DNA of 64,000 nt. Source: Rhodococcus sp. SGAir0479. Its GTDB lineage: Bacteria > Actinomycetota > Actinomycetes > Mycobacteriales > Mycobacteriaceae. Below are positions 8,184 to 16,731 of this stretch, piece by piece. The position numbers were made by a program, and so were the translations under genes. The notes below the pieces were generated by a model. The model was not told where the DNA came from and searched no databases. It saw nothing but the letters and a program-made list of their open reading frames with translations. Each line of letters starts with the position of its first letter. Position 1 is the first letter of the stretch. The stretch lies in the NCBI RefSeq assembly GCF_005484805.1, contig NZ_CP039432.1:806001-870000 (forward strand), given 5' to 3'.

Positions 8184-8221
8184 GAGGGCCGGCAGTGCGA
8201 CGCATCGCACTGCCGGCCCTC
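8184..8221. terminator. Long perfect hairpin between convergent genes
   Basis: A 17-bp perfect stem (GAGGGCCGGCAGTGCGA and its complement) closes on a CGCA loop. It lies 18 bp past the kshA stop on the minus strand and about 200 bp past the DegT-like gene, so it can terminate transcription from both sides. Confidence 0.8.
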
Positions 8222-8239
8222 ACCTCCGCGATCCGGCGG

Positions 8240-9394
8240 TCAGGTCCCGCTCGGCATCCCGGCGGCCCGGCGCTCCATGTTCTCGGCCACCTCACGGCGC
8301 CACGCGGCGACCGGCTTGGTGGTGTCCATCTCGAACTCGAACCGCGTCGTCATGTCCGGGGTGATGTCGGCGACGTCGACGTAGAACTGCTCGTACCAGC
8401 GGCGCAGCTGGTAGACCGGGCCGTCCTCCTCGCAGAGCAGCGGGTTCTCGATCCGGGTCTTGTTCTTCCAGATCGCGACGTCCTGCTCGAAGCCGATCGC
8501 AATGAATTTCGCCATGCCGGAGGCGAGAGCGCGCGCCTTCTCCCCGCTGATGGCGTCCGTCTGCTTGACCTTGATGCCGTACATCAGCACGAACTCGTTC
8601 GGGGAGACGGGGTAGTGGCAGTTGATCAGGATCGACTCGATGTCGAAGTCCGGGTAGTGGTAGGTCAGTTCGTCGATCATGAAGGACGGACCGTAGTACG
8701 CCGCGACGGAGCTGTTACCCGTCGATTCGGGCTCGCCGTCCCTGCGGGGGCGGGCCATGTCCTCACGGCCGACACCCTCGTGGTACTGCGTCGCGATGTG
8801 GCCCTCGAAGATGTTCTTGAACTTGATCGGGAAACCGTAGTGCACGTAGAAGAAGTGCGCCATGTCGACGACGTTGTCGATGATCTCGCGGCAGTTGGTG
8901 TCGATGGTGATCTGCTTCCACACCCAGTCGGTCCACTGCTCACCGGGCGCGGTCATCTCCGGGATCGTGACCTCGGCCGGCGGCGGGTTGCCCTCGGGGT
9001 CGTGCCAGACGAACAGCAGACCGTCCTTCTCCATCGTCGTCCACGCGCGGGTCCGCGCCAACGGCGGCACGCGCCGCGCGTAGGGGATGTCGGTGCACTT
9101 GCCCTTGCCGTTCCACCGCCAGTCGTGGAACGGGCACGCCACAGAGTCGCCCTTGACCTCGCCCTGGCTCAGATCCCCGCCCATGTGGCGGCAGTACGCG
9201 TCGAGCACGTTCAGATCGCCTCGGCTGTCGGCGAATACGACCAGCTTGGTGCCAAAGGCGTGGACCGGATGCGGCGTGCCGTCCCGGTAGTTGTCGGTGA
9301 GGCCGAGGCAGTGCCAACCGCGGGCGAATCGAGTGGGCGCCGCGCCCGACTCGATCATGCGGACTTCGCTGCTGTCTGTCGCTGGTGTCGTCAT
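8240..9394 (-). CDS. kshA: 3-ketosteroid 9-alpha-hydroxylase oxygenase component (KshA homologue), Rieske non-heme iron
   Basis: The 384-residue protein has a Rieske [2Fe-2S] site (C68, H70, C87, H90 in YCRHMGG and CPFHDW) and a mononuclear iron site (D177, H180, H185 in VVDMAHFFYVH). Long stretches match KshA, for example LNVLDAYCRHMGGDLSQG and the C-terminal NPLLCEEDGPVYQLRRWY segment. KshA with its reductase KshB hydroxylates 3-ketosteroids at C9 and opens ring B. Rhodococci carry several KshA paralogues with different steroid preferences, so the exact substrate is uncertain. I chose the ATG giving MTTPATDSSEV; upstream codons are not family-like. No KshB gene is in the window. It is divergent from the acyl-CoA synthetase across a 405-bp gap. 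Confidence 0.9.
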   Translation of the reverse strand: MTTPATDSSEVRMIESGAAPTRFARGWHCLGLTDNYRDGTPHPVHAFGTKLVVFADSRGDLNVLDAYCRHMGGDLSQGEVKGDSVACPFHDWRWNGKGKCTDIPYARRVPPLARTRAWTTMEKDGLLFVWHDPEGNPPPAEVTIPEMTAPGEQWTDWVWKQITIDTNCREIIDNVVDMAHFFYVHYGFPIKFKNIFEGHIATQYHEGVGREDMARPRRDGEPESTGNSSVAAYYGPSFMIDELTYHYPDFDIESILINCHYPVSPNEFVLMYGIKVKQTDAISGEKARALASGMAKFIAIGFEQDVAIWKNKTRIENPLLCEEDGPVYQLRRWYEQFYVDVADITPDMTTRFEFEMDTTKPVAAWRREVAENMERRAAGMPSGT

Positions 9395-9799
9395 GTGGTT
9401 CCCATACGTTGGTGGTACTTCCTGCAGGATCGGTCGGGGAGATGACCACTGGTCAGTCCCGCGAATGGCGCCGGCCGCTGGTGGGGCACACATCGCGAGG
9501 TGAGACCGTTCCGCTCGGAGTGGTCGTGATGCGGGTGTGCGGGGCACTGTTGCGCGAGAGCGACTCTACAGCAGAGCAATTGGTCGAGCCGAAGGTCTAT
9601 CGGGCAAGGCCGAGCTCAAGTGTCATAGAATCAGATTGCAGTGCACTTGGGAGATGTCCTCGAATAAGCCACATGTCTTGCGGAACTGCCCGTACTGGTG
9701 TTCCATGTCACTGGAACGTGATTCTTTCTTCTGACGAGGCTGCGTGGAAAACCGCCTCATTGTCGGCTGTCGCCCGTGCTGTTTTTCAGGAGGTTCGTG
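9395..9799. other. Divergent intergenic region between kshA homologue and acyl-CoA synthetase
   Basis: No convincing gene is present. It must contain both divergent promoters, and its base composition is less GC-rich than the flanks. It contains one clear dyad (listed separately) and an 8-bp AGTGCACT palindrome near 9640. Confidence 0.5.
9700..9717. promoter_or_regulatory. Dyad GTTCCA-N6-TGGAAC, candidate operator
   Basis: GTTCCATGTCACTGGAAC is an 18-bp inverted repeat about 80 bp upstream of the acyl-CoA synthetase start. IclR-family proteins bind dyads of this kind, and an IclR gene lies in the same + strand cluster, so it is a candidate site for that regulator. No second copy was seen. 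Confidence 0.4.
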
Positions 9800-11452
9800 A
9801 TGGGTGCCCCGGTGTCGAACCCTGCTCGCGCAGAGGCGATTGCCCGGCTGACGGCGCCTGGCGCCGCCTTCGAAATCGCAGAGGAGTCGGTTCGGGGCCA
9901 GGCGACGCGGGTCTTCTCCCGCCGCCACCGTTCGCTGCACCGGATGCTGGTCGAATCGGCCCGGTACGGCGATGCCGAGTATCTGGTGTGCGACGAGGCC
10001 CGGCTCACCTTCGCCGAGCACCTGGACCGGGTGGCCTCGCTCGCGCAAGAGTTGCGGTCCCGGTACGGCATCGGCAAGGGCGACCGGGTTGCCATCCTGT
10101 CGGCGAACAACGCGGAATGGATCGTGACGTTCTGGGCGGTGACGGCGCTGGGCGCGGTGACGGTCGGCATGAACTCGTTGTGGACGGCCCGCGAGATCGC
10201 CTACGGGGTGACCCTCGCGGAGCCCGCGCTGATCGTGGCAGACGGGCCGCGACGGGAGCTGGTGGAACCGACCGGCATCCCGGTGCTGTCCATCGAGCAC
10301 GACATCCCCGCACTGTCGACCGCGCGGCCCGGCGCGGCGTTGCCGGAGCCGGAGGTGGCCGAGGATGATCCCGCGGTGATCCTGTTCACCAGCGGGACGA
10401 CCGGCCGGCCGAAGGGCGCGACGCACTCGCACCGGAACATGGTGGCCGCGGTCGACTTCCATCGGTTCAACGACGCGCTGGCGACCGAGGCGGGGCGAGC
10501 GCCCGGCCGGCGACGGTTCCTGCTCGCCACACCGCTGTTCCACATCGCGGCCCTGCACAACCTCGCGATCCCCCGACTGGCGTTCGGCGATGCCGCGGTG
10601 ATCACCACGGGCCGCTTCGACATCGCCCGGGTCCTGCGGACGATCGAGCGGGAGCGCGTCACGAACTGGGGAGCGGTGCCGACGATGCTGAGCCGGCTGA
10701 TCGAGCACGGCGACGTCGCCGCCTACGATCTTTCGACGCTGCAGACGGTGTCGGTGAGTTCCGCGCCGTCGTCGGCGGCGCTGAAGGAACGTCTGCGCGA
10801 GCTGCTGCCGGCGGCGGGGCGGTCGTTGGGCACGTCGTACGGGCTGACGGAGTCGTCGTCGGCGGCGACGCTGGCGACGGCCGCAGATCTCGCGGAGCGG
10901 CCCGACACCGTGGGCACCGCGGTGCCGACGATGAGCGTCGAGGTTCGCGACGCGGCCGGGCTCCCGGCGCCGGACGGCGTCGAGGGTGAGATCTGGCTGC
11001 GCGGTCCGCTGGTGATGCTCGGCTACTGGAACGACCCGGAGGCGACGGCGGCGGCCATCGACGGCGCCGGCTGGTTGCACACCGGGGATCTGGGGACGAT
11101 GCGCGACGGCTACCTCCGGATCAGCAGCCGCCGTTCGGACCTCATCCTGCGGGGAGGCGAGAATGTCTATCCCGCCGAGGTCGAGGACGCGCTGGTGGAG
11201 CATCCGGCAGTGCAGGAGTGCATCGTCGTCGGGACCGAACACGTCGACTACGGCGAGGAGGTCTGTGCCGTGGTGGTGCCGGTCCCCGGCGTCCATGTCA
11301 CGGCGGACGAGCTGGGCGGGCACATGCTCCAACGCATCGCCCGGTACAAGGTTCCCACCCGCTGGGTCTTTCGGGCCGAGGAACTGCCGCGCAACGCCAC
11401 CGGAAAGGTCAAACGGGTCGACGTCATGACGTCGGTGCTCTCGGCCCGCTGA
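9800..11452 (+). CDS. AMP-dependent acyl-CoA synthetase
   Basis: This ANL-superfamily ligase activates a carboxylic acid through an acyl-AMP to its CoA thioester. Motifs: the P-loop FTSGTTGRPKG at residues 196-206, TSYGLTES, the WLHTGDLG aspartate, the hinge SRRSDLILRGGENVYP and the C-terminal catalytic lysine in NATGKVKR. The ATG lies 6 bp after a strong CAGGAGG ribosome site. An alternative upstream ATG at 9776 lacks such a site. The gene starts a + strand run with two solute-binding lipoproteins, an IclR regulator and a phosphotriesterase-like hydrolase. It probably activates the substrate that those proteins capture or unmask. The substrate cannot be read from the sequence. Confidence 0.92.
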   Translation: MGAPVSNPARAEAIARLTAPGAAFEIAEESVRGQATRVFSRRHRSLHRMLVESARYGDAEYLVCDEARLTFAEHLDRVASLAQELRSRYGIGKGDRVAILSANNAEWIVTFWAVTALGAVTVGMNSLWTAREIAYGVTLAEPALIVADGPRRELVEPTGIPVLSIEHDIPALSTARPGAALPEPEVAEDDPAVILFTSGTTGRPKGATHSHRNMVAAVDFHRFNDALATEAGRAPGRRRFLLATPLFHIAALHNLAIPRLAFGDAAVITTGRFDIARVLRTIERERVTNWGAVPTMLSRLIEHGDVAAYDLSTLQTVSVSSAPSSAALKERLRELLPAAGRSLGTSYGLTESSSAATLATAADLAERPDTVGTAVPTMSVEVRDAAGLPAPDGVEGEIWLRGPLVMLGYWNDPEATAAAIDGAGWLHTGDLGTMRDGYLRISSRRSDLILRGGENVYPAEVEDALVEHPAVQECIVVGTEHVDYGEEVCAVVVPVPGVHVTADELGGHMLQRIARYKVPTRWVFRAEELPRNATGKVKRVDVMTSVLSAR

Positions 11453-11456
11453 ACAA

Positions 11457-11502
11457 CGAGAAGTCATCACATCGAGAAGTCATCACATCGAGAAGTCATC
11501 AT
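11457..11502 (+). repeat. Direct tandem repeat in the leader of the first solute-binding protein gene
   Basis: The 16-bp unit CGAGAAGTCATCACAT occurs twice in full and then as a 14-bp partial copy, ending just before the GAGAGGA ribosome site of the next gene. The repeat fills nearly the whole 63-bp spacer between the ligase stop and the lipoprotein start. Copy-number change by slippage would alter the spacing. Confidence 0.9.
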
Positions 11503-11515
11503 CGAGAGGACGGAT

Positions 11516-13129
11516 ATGTTGCATCGACTGCGGCGCGGTTGGCGCTCGGTGGCTGTCGTGGGCATCGGTGCGCTGGCCCTGACGGCCTGCGCCTCCGCCG
11601 ACGGGCAGGACTCCGGCGGTACGTCGACCGGAAGCGGCGCGTACTCGATCGGGTACGTCGGCGATCGAACCGGGGGAGACCCGGTCGACGGCGGGGTGGT
11701 GACCTACGGGTCGTACGGCTTCCCGGCGACGCTGGACCCGGCCAAGACCCTGATGGCCGGTTCGACGGGCGGCACCGAGCTGGCGGCGATCTACGACACG
11801 CTGGTGCGGTACGACTTCGAGGAATCCCGGTACGTCCCGCAGTTGGCCGCCGGGCTCAGCGCCTCCGACGACGGCGGGACGTGGACCGTCACACTGCGGG
11901 ACGGAGCCACCTTCAGCGACGGAACCCCGGTCGACTCCGCGGCGGTGAAGTGGAGCTTCGATCGCTACGTCGCTGCCAAACGCGATGTGGCGCAGGTGTG
12001 GTCGAACACCGTCGCCGGGGTCGAGACCCCCGACGCGAAGACCGTCGTCATCAGGCTCCAACGTCCGTGGACCGACTTCCCGGTGTTGCTCGCGGCAGGA
12101 CCCGGGGTGATCGTGGCGCCCAGTTCGGAGACCGCGGGATCGTTCACGCCGATCGGTGCGGGACCGTTCACGGTCACCCGGTTCGCGCCCAACGAGGTTC
12201 TCGAACTCGCCCCCCGAGCCGACTACTTCGGCGGCAAACCGCGCCTGGCCGGGTTGCGCTTCGTCCCCACCGCGAACGCCCAGGGAATGTTCGAGTCCAT
12301 TCGCAGCGGGGAGCTCAACGCCGGCTACCTCTACCGGAACACCGAGGTGATCGACAGTGCCGTCGACTCGGGCCTGTCGGGCTACCTCGACCTGCAGGGG
12401 CTCGGCGCGATCGGCACCATCAACCAGCGCGAGGGACGCCCCGGCGCGGACGTGCGGGTGCGGCAGGCGATCGCACTCGGTATCGATCCCGAGGCGCTGA
12501 ACCAGCGCGTGAGCGGCGGACACGGCCCGTCCGGCTCGGCGATGTTCCCGGAGGGCTCGAAGTGGCACAACGAGGACGTGCAGGGCGTGCCCTACGACCC
12601 GGACAAGGCGCGGCAGCTGCTGGACCAGGCCAAGGCCGACGGTTACGACGGCAAGCTCACGTACGTGGCCATCAACGAGGAGGCCTCGCGCCAGGGCGCG
12701 CTGGCCGCCCAGGCCGCGCTGAACTCCCTCGGATTCGACGTCGAGGTCGCGTACGCCAACAGCGTCACCGACCTGACGCGCCGCGTCTACGTCGATCGGG
12801 ACTTCGACATCGCCCGCAGTGGCGCGTCGCTCATCGACGCGGCGCCGCTGCTCCGGTTGTACGGCTCGCTCGGCAGCACGTCGAACAACAATGCCGCGGG
12901 CTACAACTCGCCGGAGATGGACGCGCTACTGGTGAAACTGCAGACCGCCGCAGACGACGACGCGAAGCAGGAGGCCATCGACGACATCCAGAAGCTGGCC
13001 GCCGAGACCGTCCCGTATGCGGTGTGGGCGCCGTCCGTGGTGTTCACGGCGTGGACGCCGAAGCTGCACGGCGCCAACGTCAGCATCGACAACGTCGTCC
13101 TGTTCGACGACGCCTGGATGGAGCAGTAG
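11516..13129 (+). CDS. ABC-type peptide/solute-binding lipoprotein, family 5
   Basis: A secreted lipoprotein: the signal peptide has basic residues (MLHRLRRGWR), a hydrophobic core and a lipobox LTAC with C25. The mature protein follows the SBP_bac_5 pattern, with a LDPAKTLMAGSTGGTE ligand region, VRYDFEESRYVPQLAAGLS, and GATFSDGTPVDSAAVKWSFDRY. Family members capture oligopeptides, nickel, opines or other organic solutes for an ABC importer. No permease or ATPase gene is adjacent, so it must work with a transporter elsewhere. It is a close paralogue of the protein at 14109 and both flank the IclR regulator. GAGAGGA precedes the ATG. Confidence 0.92.
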   Translation: MLHRLRRGWRSVAVVGIGALALTACASADGQDSGGTSTGSGAYSIGYVGDRTGGDPVDGGVVTYGSYGFPATLDPAKTLMAGSTGGTELAAIYDTLVRYDFEESRYVPQLAAGLSASDDGGTWTVTLRDGATFSDGTPVDSAAVKWSFDRYVAAKRDVAQVWSNTVAGVETPDAKTVVIRLQRPWTDFPVLLAAGPGVIVAPSSETAGSFTPIGAGPFTVTRFAPNEVLELAPRADYFGGKPRLAGLRFVPTANAQGMFESIRSGELNAGYLYRNTEVIDSAVDSGLSGYLDLQGLGAIGTINQREGRPGADVRVRQAIALGIDPEALNQRVSGGHGPSGSAMFPEGSKWHNEDVQGVPYDPDKARQLLDQAKADGYDGKLTYVAINEEASRQGALAAQAALNSLGFDVEVAYANSVTDLTRRVYVDRDFDIARSGASLIDAAPLLRLYGSLGSTSNNNAAGYNSPEMDALLVKLQTAADDDAKQEAIDDIQKLAAETVPYAVWAPSVVFTAWTPKLHGANVSIDNVVLFDDAWMEQ

Positions 13130-13181
13130 ACCATCCCCGGTACCCCAGTTCGACAGTTGCAATGCACCTTTGGAGGTCTCG

Positions 13182-14054
13182 ATGCCACGAGTCGGCCCCG
13201 CCGCCACCGGACCGGGCGCCAGGAGCGCGACGTCCATGATCGAGCGCATGACCTCGATCATGGAGGTCTTCGAGGACCGGTCGACCCGCCTGACCCTCGA
13301 GGAAGTGGGGGTTCGGGCGGGGCTGCCTCGGTCGACGGTGCACCGGATCCTGGAGCAACTCGTCCGGCTCGAGTGGGTGGAACACGCGTCGTTCGGCTAC
13401 TGCCTGGGCCGGCGAGCGCGCAGCTTCGGTGTCGGTGTCGAGGGGGAGATCCGCTCCGCCGCTGCACCGTTGCTCCACGAGCTGCACATGCGAACCGGCA
13501 TGGTGGTGCACCTGACGGTTCTCGAGGGTGCGGAGAGCGTCTACCTGGACAAGCGAGGTGGACCGTTCGCGTCGACCCTGCCGTCGCGGGTCGGTGGCCG
13601 CGGCCCCGCCTACGCGACGGCGGGCGGCAAGGCGATGCTCGCGTGGCTCGACCCCGCTCGGGTGGACAGCCTCCACGAGAACCGGCTGGCCCGGCGCACC
13701 GATCGGACGATCACCGACATCGCGACGCTCCGTCTGGAACTGAACCGGATCCGGGGGCGCGGTGGCCTGGCCTACGAACAGGGCGAATCGGTCCGCGGCG
13801 TCGCGTGCGTCGGCGTCGCGATCCGCGGCAGTGACGGTCCGGTCGCGGGGATCTCGCTGTGCGGGGACGCTCGGACCTCCCACCTCGAGCGCGTCGCGCC
13901 CCTCGTCGCGGAGGCCGCGGACGAGGTGGCGCGGATTCTCGATCCGGCACTCGGGCGGTCCCGCCGCGAACGTGCGGCGGCCACGCCCGTCGACAGGTGG
14001 TCGGCCGATGCCCTGGACCGCCTGGTCTCGATCCAGACCGGACGGTGGGTCTGA
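13182..14054 (+). CDS. IclR-family transcriptional regulator
   Basis: The 290-residue protein has a winged helix-turn-helix near residues 20-85 (TRLTLEEVGVRAGLPRSTVHRILEQL) and a C-terminal ligand-binding domain with GPAYATAGGKAMLAWL, RGGLAYEQGESVRGVACV and the GPVAGISLCGDA strand. The start is the ATG 6 bp after GGAGG. IclR proteins bind small aromatic or aliphatic acids and usually control neighbouring catabolic or uptake genes. Here that would be the two flanking solute-binding lipoproteins and the acyl-CoA synthetase. The C-terminal tail beyond about residue 260 is not part of the domain. Confidence 0.92.
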   Translation: MPRVGPAATGPGARSATSMIERMTSIMEVFEDRSTRLTLEEVGVRAGLPRSTVHRILEQLVRLEWVEHASFGYCLGRRARSFGVGVEGEIRSAAAPLLHELHMRTGMVVHLTVLEGAESVYLDKRGGPFASTLPSRVGGRGPAYATAGGKAMLAWLDPARVDSLHENRLARRTDRTITDIATLRLELNRIRGRGGLAYEQGESVRGVACVGVAIRGSDGPVAGISLCGDARTSHLERVAPLVAEAADEVARILDPALGRSRRERAAATPVDRWSADALDRLVSIQTGRWV

Positions 14055-14108
14055 ACACGCTCCCCGCGTCCGGCGCACTTCCTCAACTTCCACGGAAAGC
14101 AGGTCTTT

Positions 14109-15710
14109 GTGAAGCGCTCACGGCTGGTCCGCGCCACCGAACTGGTCGCGGCGATCACCGCCACCGCGCTGCTGGCGGGGTGCGCCGGCGGGAACGCGAG
14201 CTCGGTGACCGACGCGTCGGAGGTGACCACGGGGCTGGTCGGTGAGCAGCCGGACGGTGGGGAGCCGGTGTCGGGTGGCTCGCTGTCGTACGCGACGTAC
14301 AACGGGGTGAGCAGCCTGGATCCGGCGGATCGGCAGGACGGCGGCGCCACGGGCGGTAGCGAGATGGCGGCGATCTACGACCTGTTGATGCGCTACGACC
14401 CCGAGACCCGGGAGTACCGCCCGCAGTTGGCGCAGTCGCTCACCGCGAACGACGACGACACCGTGTGGACGTTGCGGTTGCGCGAGGGGGCCACGTTCAG
14501 CGACGGCACGGCGGTGGACTCGGCGGCGGTGCGGTGGAGCATCGATCACTATCTGGAGAAGAAGGGCACCCACACGCAGGTGTGGAAGGCGAGTGTCGCG
14601 GACGTCGCCACCCCGGATGCGTCGACGGTGGTGTTCACGCTGAAGCAGCCGTGGAACGAGTTCCCGATCCTGTTGACCACCGGGCCGGGCATGGTGGTGG
14701 CGCCGTCGTCGGCGGCGGGTGGGAAGTTCACCCCGATCGGTGCCGGCCCGTTCACGGTGGAGAAGTTCGCATCGCAGGACGAGTTGGTGCTGACGGCGAG
14801 CCCGACGTACTGGAACGGCAGGCCGCACCTGGACAAGCTGCGGTTCCCGGCGATCGTCGGTGATCAGGCGAAGCTCGACGCCTTGCACACCGGCGGAGTT
14901 CAGGCCGCGTACCTCAACAGGGCAGAAGTGGTGCACAATTCGCTCGCCGCCGGTGACGTCGGGTACGTCTACACCGTCAGCCTGGGCAGCAACGGCATCA
15001 TCAACCAGCGGGAGGGCCGACCGGGCGCCGACGAGCGGGTCCGTAGGGCCATCGTCGCGGCCGTCGATCCCGAGACGCTCAACCAACGCGTCGACGGCGG
15101 CTTCGGCATGCCCGGCACCGACATGCTCCAGGACTGGTCGCAGTGGCACGGTGACGTCGCCGGCACCGGCTACGACCCGGAGGCGGCGAAGAAGCTGCTC
15201 GCCGAGGCGAAGGCCGACGGCTACGACGGCAGGCTCACCTACGCCAGTCTCCAGGAACCCGGTGCCCAGAACCGGGCGCTGGCATACGAGGCGATGCTCG
15301 AAGCGGTGGGCTTCACCGTCGACATCGCCTACTCCAACAACGTCAACGATCTCGTGAAACGGATGTACGCCCAGCACGACTACGACATCGGGAACGCCGG
15401 CTTCAACATCCTCGAGGAGTCCCCGTTCGTGCGAATGTACGGCAATTTCTACGGCGACTCGACGTCCAACGTGCTCGGCTACGACAACCCCGAGATGGAC
15501 GCGTTGCTCACGGAATTGCAGTCCGCTCGCGGTGACGACGAACGACGCGAGGTGCTCGGCACCATCCAGACACTGGTGAACGAGACGGCGCCCACGGTCG
15601 TCACCGGTGCAGGCAAGTTCTTCATCCCCTGGAGCCCGGAGGTGCACGGCGTCACCCCGAGCGCGGACGGCATCCTGCTGTTCGGCAACGCGTGGCTGAC
15701 CGCCGGGTGA
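14109..15710 (+). CDS. ABC-type peptide/solute-binding lipoprotein, family 5 (paralogue)
   Basis: A GTG start follows GAAAGCAGG. The signal peptide ends in a LLAGC lipobox with C25. The protein is collinear with the lipoprotein at 11516: both carry TGG(S/T)E, an INQREGRPGAD motif, a KADGYDG(K/R)LTY segment and similar C-termini, so they arose by duplication. The sequences around the ligand pocket differ, so they may bind related but distinct solutes. The absence of permease and ATPase genes applies here too. The phosphotriesterase-like gene follows after 34 bp and is probably co-transcribed. Confidence 0.92.
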   Translation: MKRSRLVRATELVAAITATALLAGCAGGNASSVTDASEVTTGLVGEQPDGGEPVSGGSLSYATYNGVSSLDPADRQDGGATGGSEMAAIYDLLMRYDPETREYRPQLAQSLTANDDDTVWTLRLREGATFSDGTAVDSAAVRWSIDHYLEKKGTHTQVWKASVADVATPDASTVVFTLKQPWNEFPILLTTGPGMVVAPSSAAGGKFTPIGAGPFTVEKFASQDELVLTASPTYWNGRPHLDKLRFPAIVGDQAKLDALHTGGVQAAYLNRAEVVHNSLAAGDVGYVYTVSLGSNGIINQREGRPGADERVRRAIVAAVDPETLNQRVDGGFGMPGTDMLQDWSQWHGDVAGTGYDPEAAKKLLAEAKADGYDGRLTYASLQEPGAQNRALAYEAMLEAVGFTVDIAYSNNVNDLVKRMYAQHDYDIGNAGFNILEESPFVRMYGNFYGDSTSNVLGYDNPEMDALLTELQSARGDDERREVLGTIQTLVNETAPTVVTGAGKFFIPWSPEVHGVTPSADGILLFGNAWLTAG

Positions 15711-15744
15711 CCCTGCTCGTCCCACCGACCCGAAGGAGACCCCC

Positions 15745-16698
15745 ATGCCGGTCAACACGGTCCGCGGACCGCTCGACGGTTCCGAACTGGGCCAGACCCT
15801 GATCCACGAGCACATCGTCACGGCCGACTGGTCGATGCGAATGGCATTCGGTGCGCACTTCTACGAGCACGACGTCGTCGTGGAGCGCGCAGTCGAGCAA
15901 TTCCTGCGGGCCAAGGAGAGTGGCGTGCGGACGGTGGTCGACGGCACGCCGGTGAACATGGGACGCGACGTCGCCCTCATCCGTGAGGTGGCGGAGCGGA
16001 CCGGGCTGGAATTCATCGTGTCCAGCGGCTTCTACTACCAGGACGAGGTCTACCTGAAGTGGCGGAGCGAGGACGAGATCCACGCGTGGCTGACCCGAGA
16101 GTGCGAGGACGGCATCGCCGGCACGGACGTGCGGCCCGGCATCATGAAGACGGCCTGCGCGGACCTCGGCATCACCCCGATCCTCGACAAGGTGTTCCGC
16201 GCGATCGGCAGAGTGGCCGCCGAGCAGCGACTGCCCATCTTCTGCCACCACCACACCGAGGTCGGCAACGGTGAAGCGATCGTGGACCTCTTCGAGAGCT
16301 GCGGCGTCGCACCGAACCAACTGGTGCTCGGGCACAGCGGAGACACGAACGACCTCGACTACCTGGAGGGGATTCTCCGGCGCGGCGCCTACCTGGGGAT
16401 GGATCGGTTCGGGCACTGCGCGGCGGGCAACAGCCTGGAGAACCGGGTGCGCACGATCACCGAGTTGTGTGCACGCGGTCACGGTGACCGGCTGCTGCTC
16501 TCGCACGATCTGGCGACCTACTTCGGCGTCTTCGGGTCGTGGGAGGACTTCAAGACCGGGGAATCGGTGGATCCCACAGTCGATTTCACCTTCATCAACC
16601 GTCAGGTCGTTCCCGCACTCGCGTCCGCCGGGCTCACCCCGGACGCCGTGCGCGCGATGCTCGAACGCAATCCGGTCGAGTTCCTGGAGGTCCACTGA
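15745..16698 (+). CDS. Phosphotriesterase/lactonase-family metal-dependent hydrolase
   Basis: The binuclear metal site of the PTE family is complete: H21-x-H23 (IHEHI), the lysine that is carbamylated (K135 in PGIMKTA), H168-H170 (FCHHHTE), H197 (LGHSGD) and D255 (LLSHDLA). The 317-residue length is usual. Members hydrolyse phosphotriesters or, more often in actinomycetes, lactones. After uptake by the neighbouring binding proteins a lactone ring opening would yield a hydroxy acid for the CoA ligase, but this is inference. The ATG follows GAAGGAGA. It ends 34 bp before the convergent SDR gene, with a perfect palindrome spanning its stop. Confidence 0.9.
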   Translation: MPVNTVRGPLDGSELGQTLIHEHIVTADWSMRMAFGAHFYEHDVVVERAVEQFLRAKESGVRTVVDGTPVNMGRDVALIREVAERTGLEFIVSSGFYYQDEVYLKWRSEDEIHAWLTRECEDGIAGTDVRPGIMKTACADLGITPILDKVFRAIGRVAAEQRLPIFCHHHTEVGNGEAIVDLFESCGVAPNQLVLGHSGDTNDLDYLEGILRRGAYLGMDRFGHCAAGNSLENRVRTITELCARGHGDRLLLSHDLATYFGVFGSWEDFKTGESVDPTVDFTFINRQVVPALASAGLTPDAVRAMLERNPVEFLEVH

Positions 16699-16715
16699 CC
16701 CGGCCGGGTCAGTGG
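16692..16715. terminator. Perfect 24-bp palindrome between convergent genes
   Basis: The half-site CCACTGACCCGG is followed directly by its complement, with the phosphotriesterase-like stop codon inside the palindrome. It can form a 10-bp stem with a tight loop in either transcript, so it is a plausible bidirectional terminator. A protein-binding dyad is the alternative. Confidence 0.6.
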
Positions 16716-16731
16716 AGCAGCAGAGCGGGGT

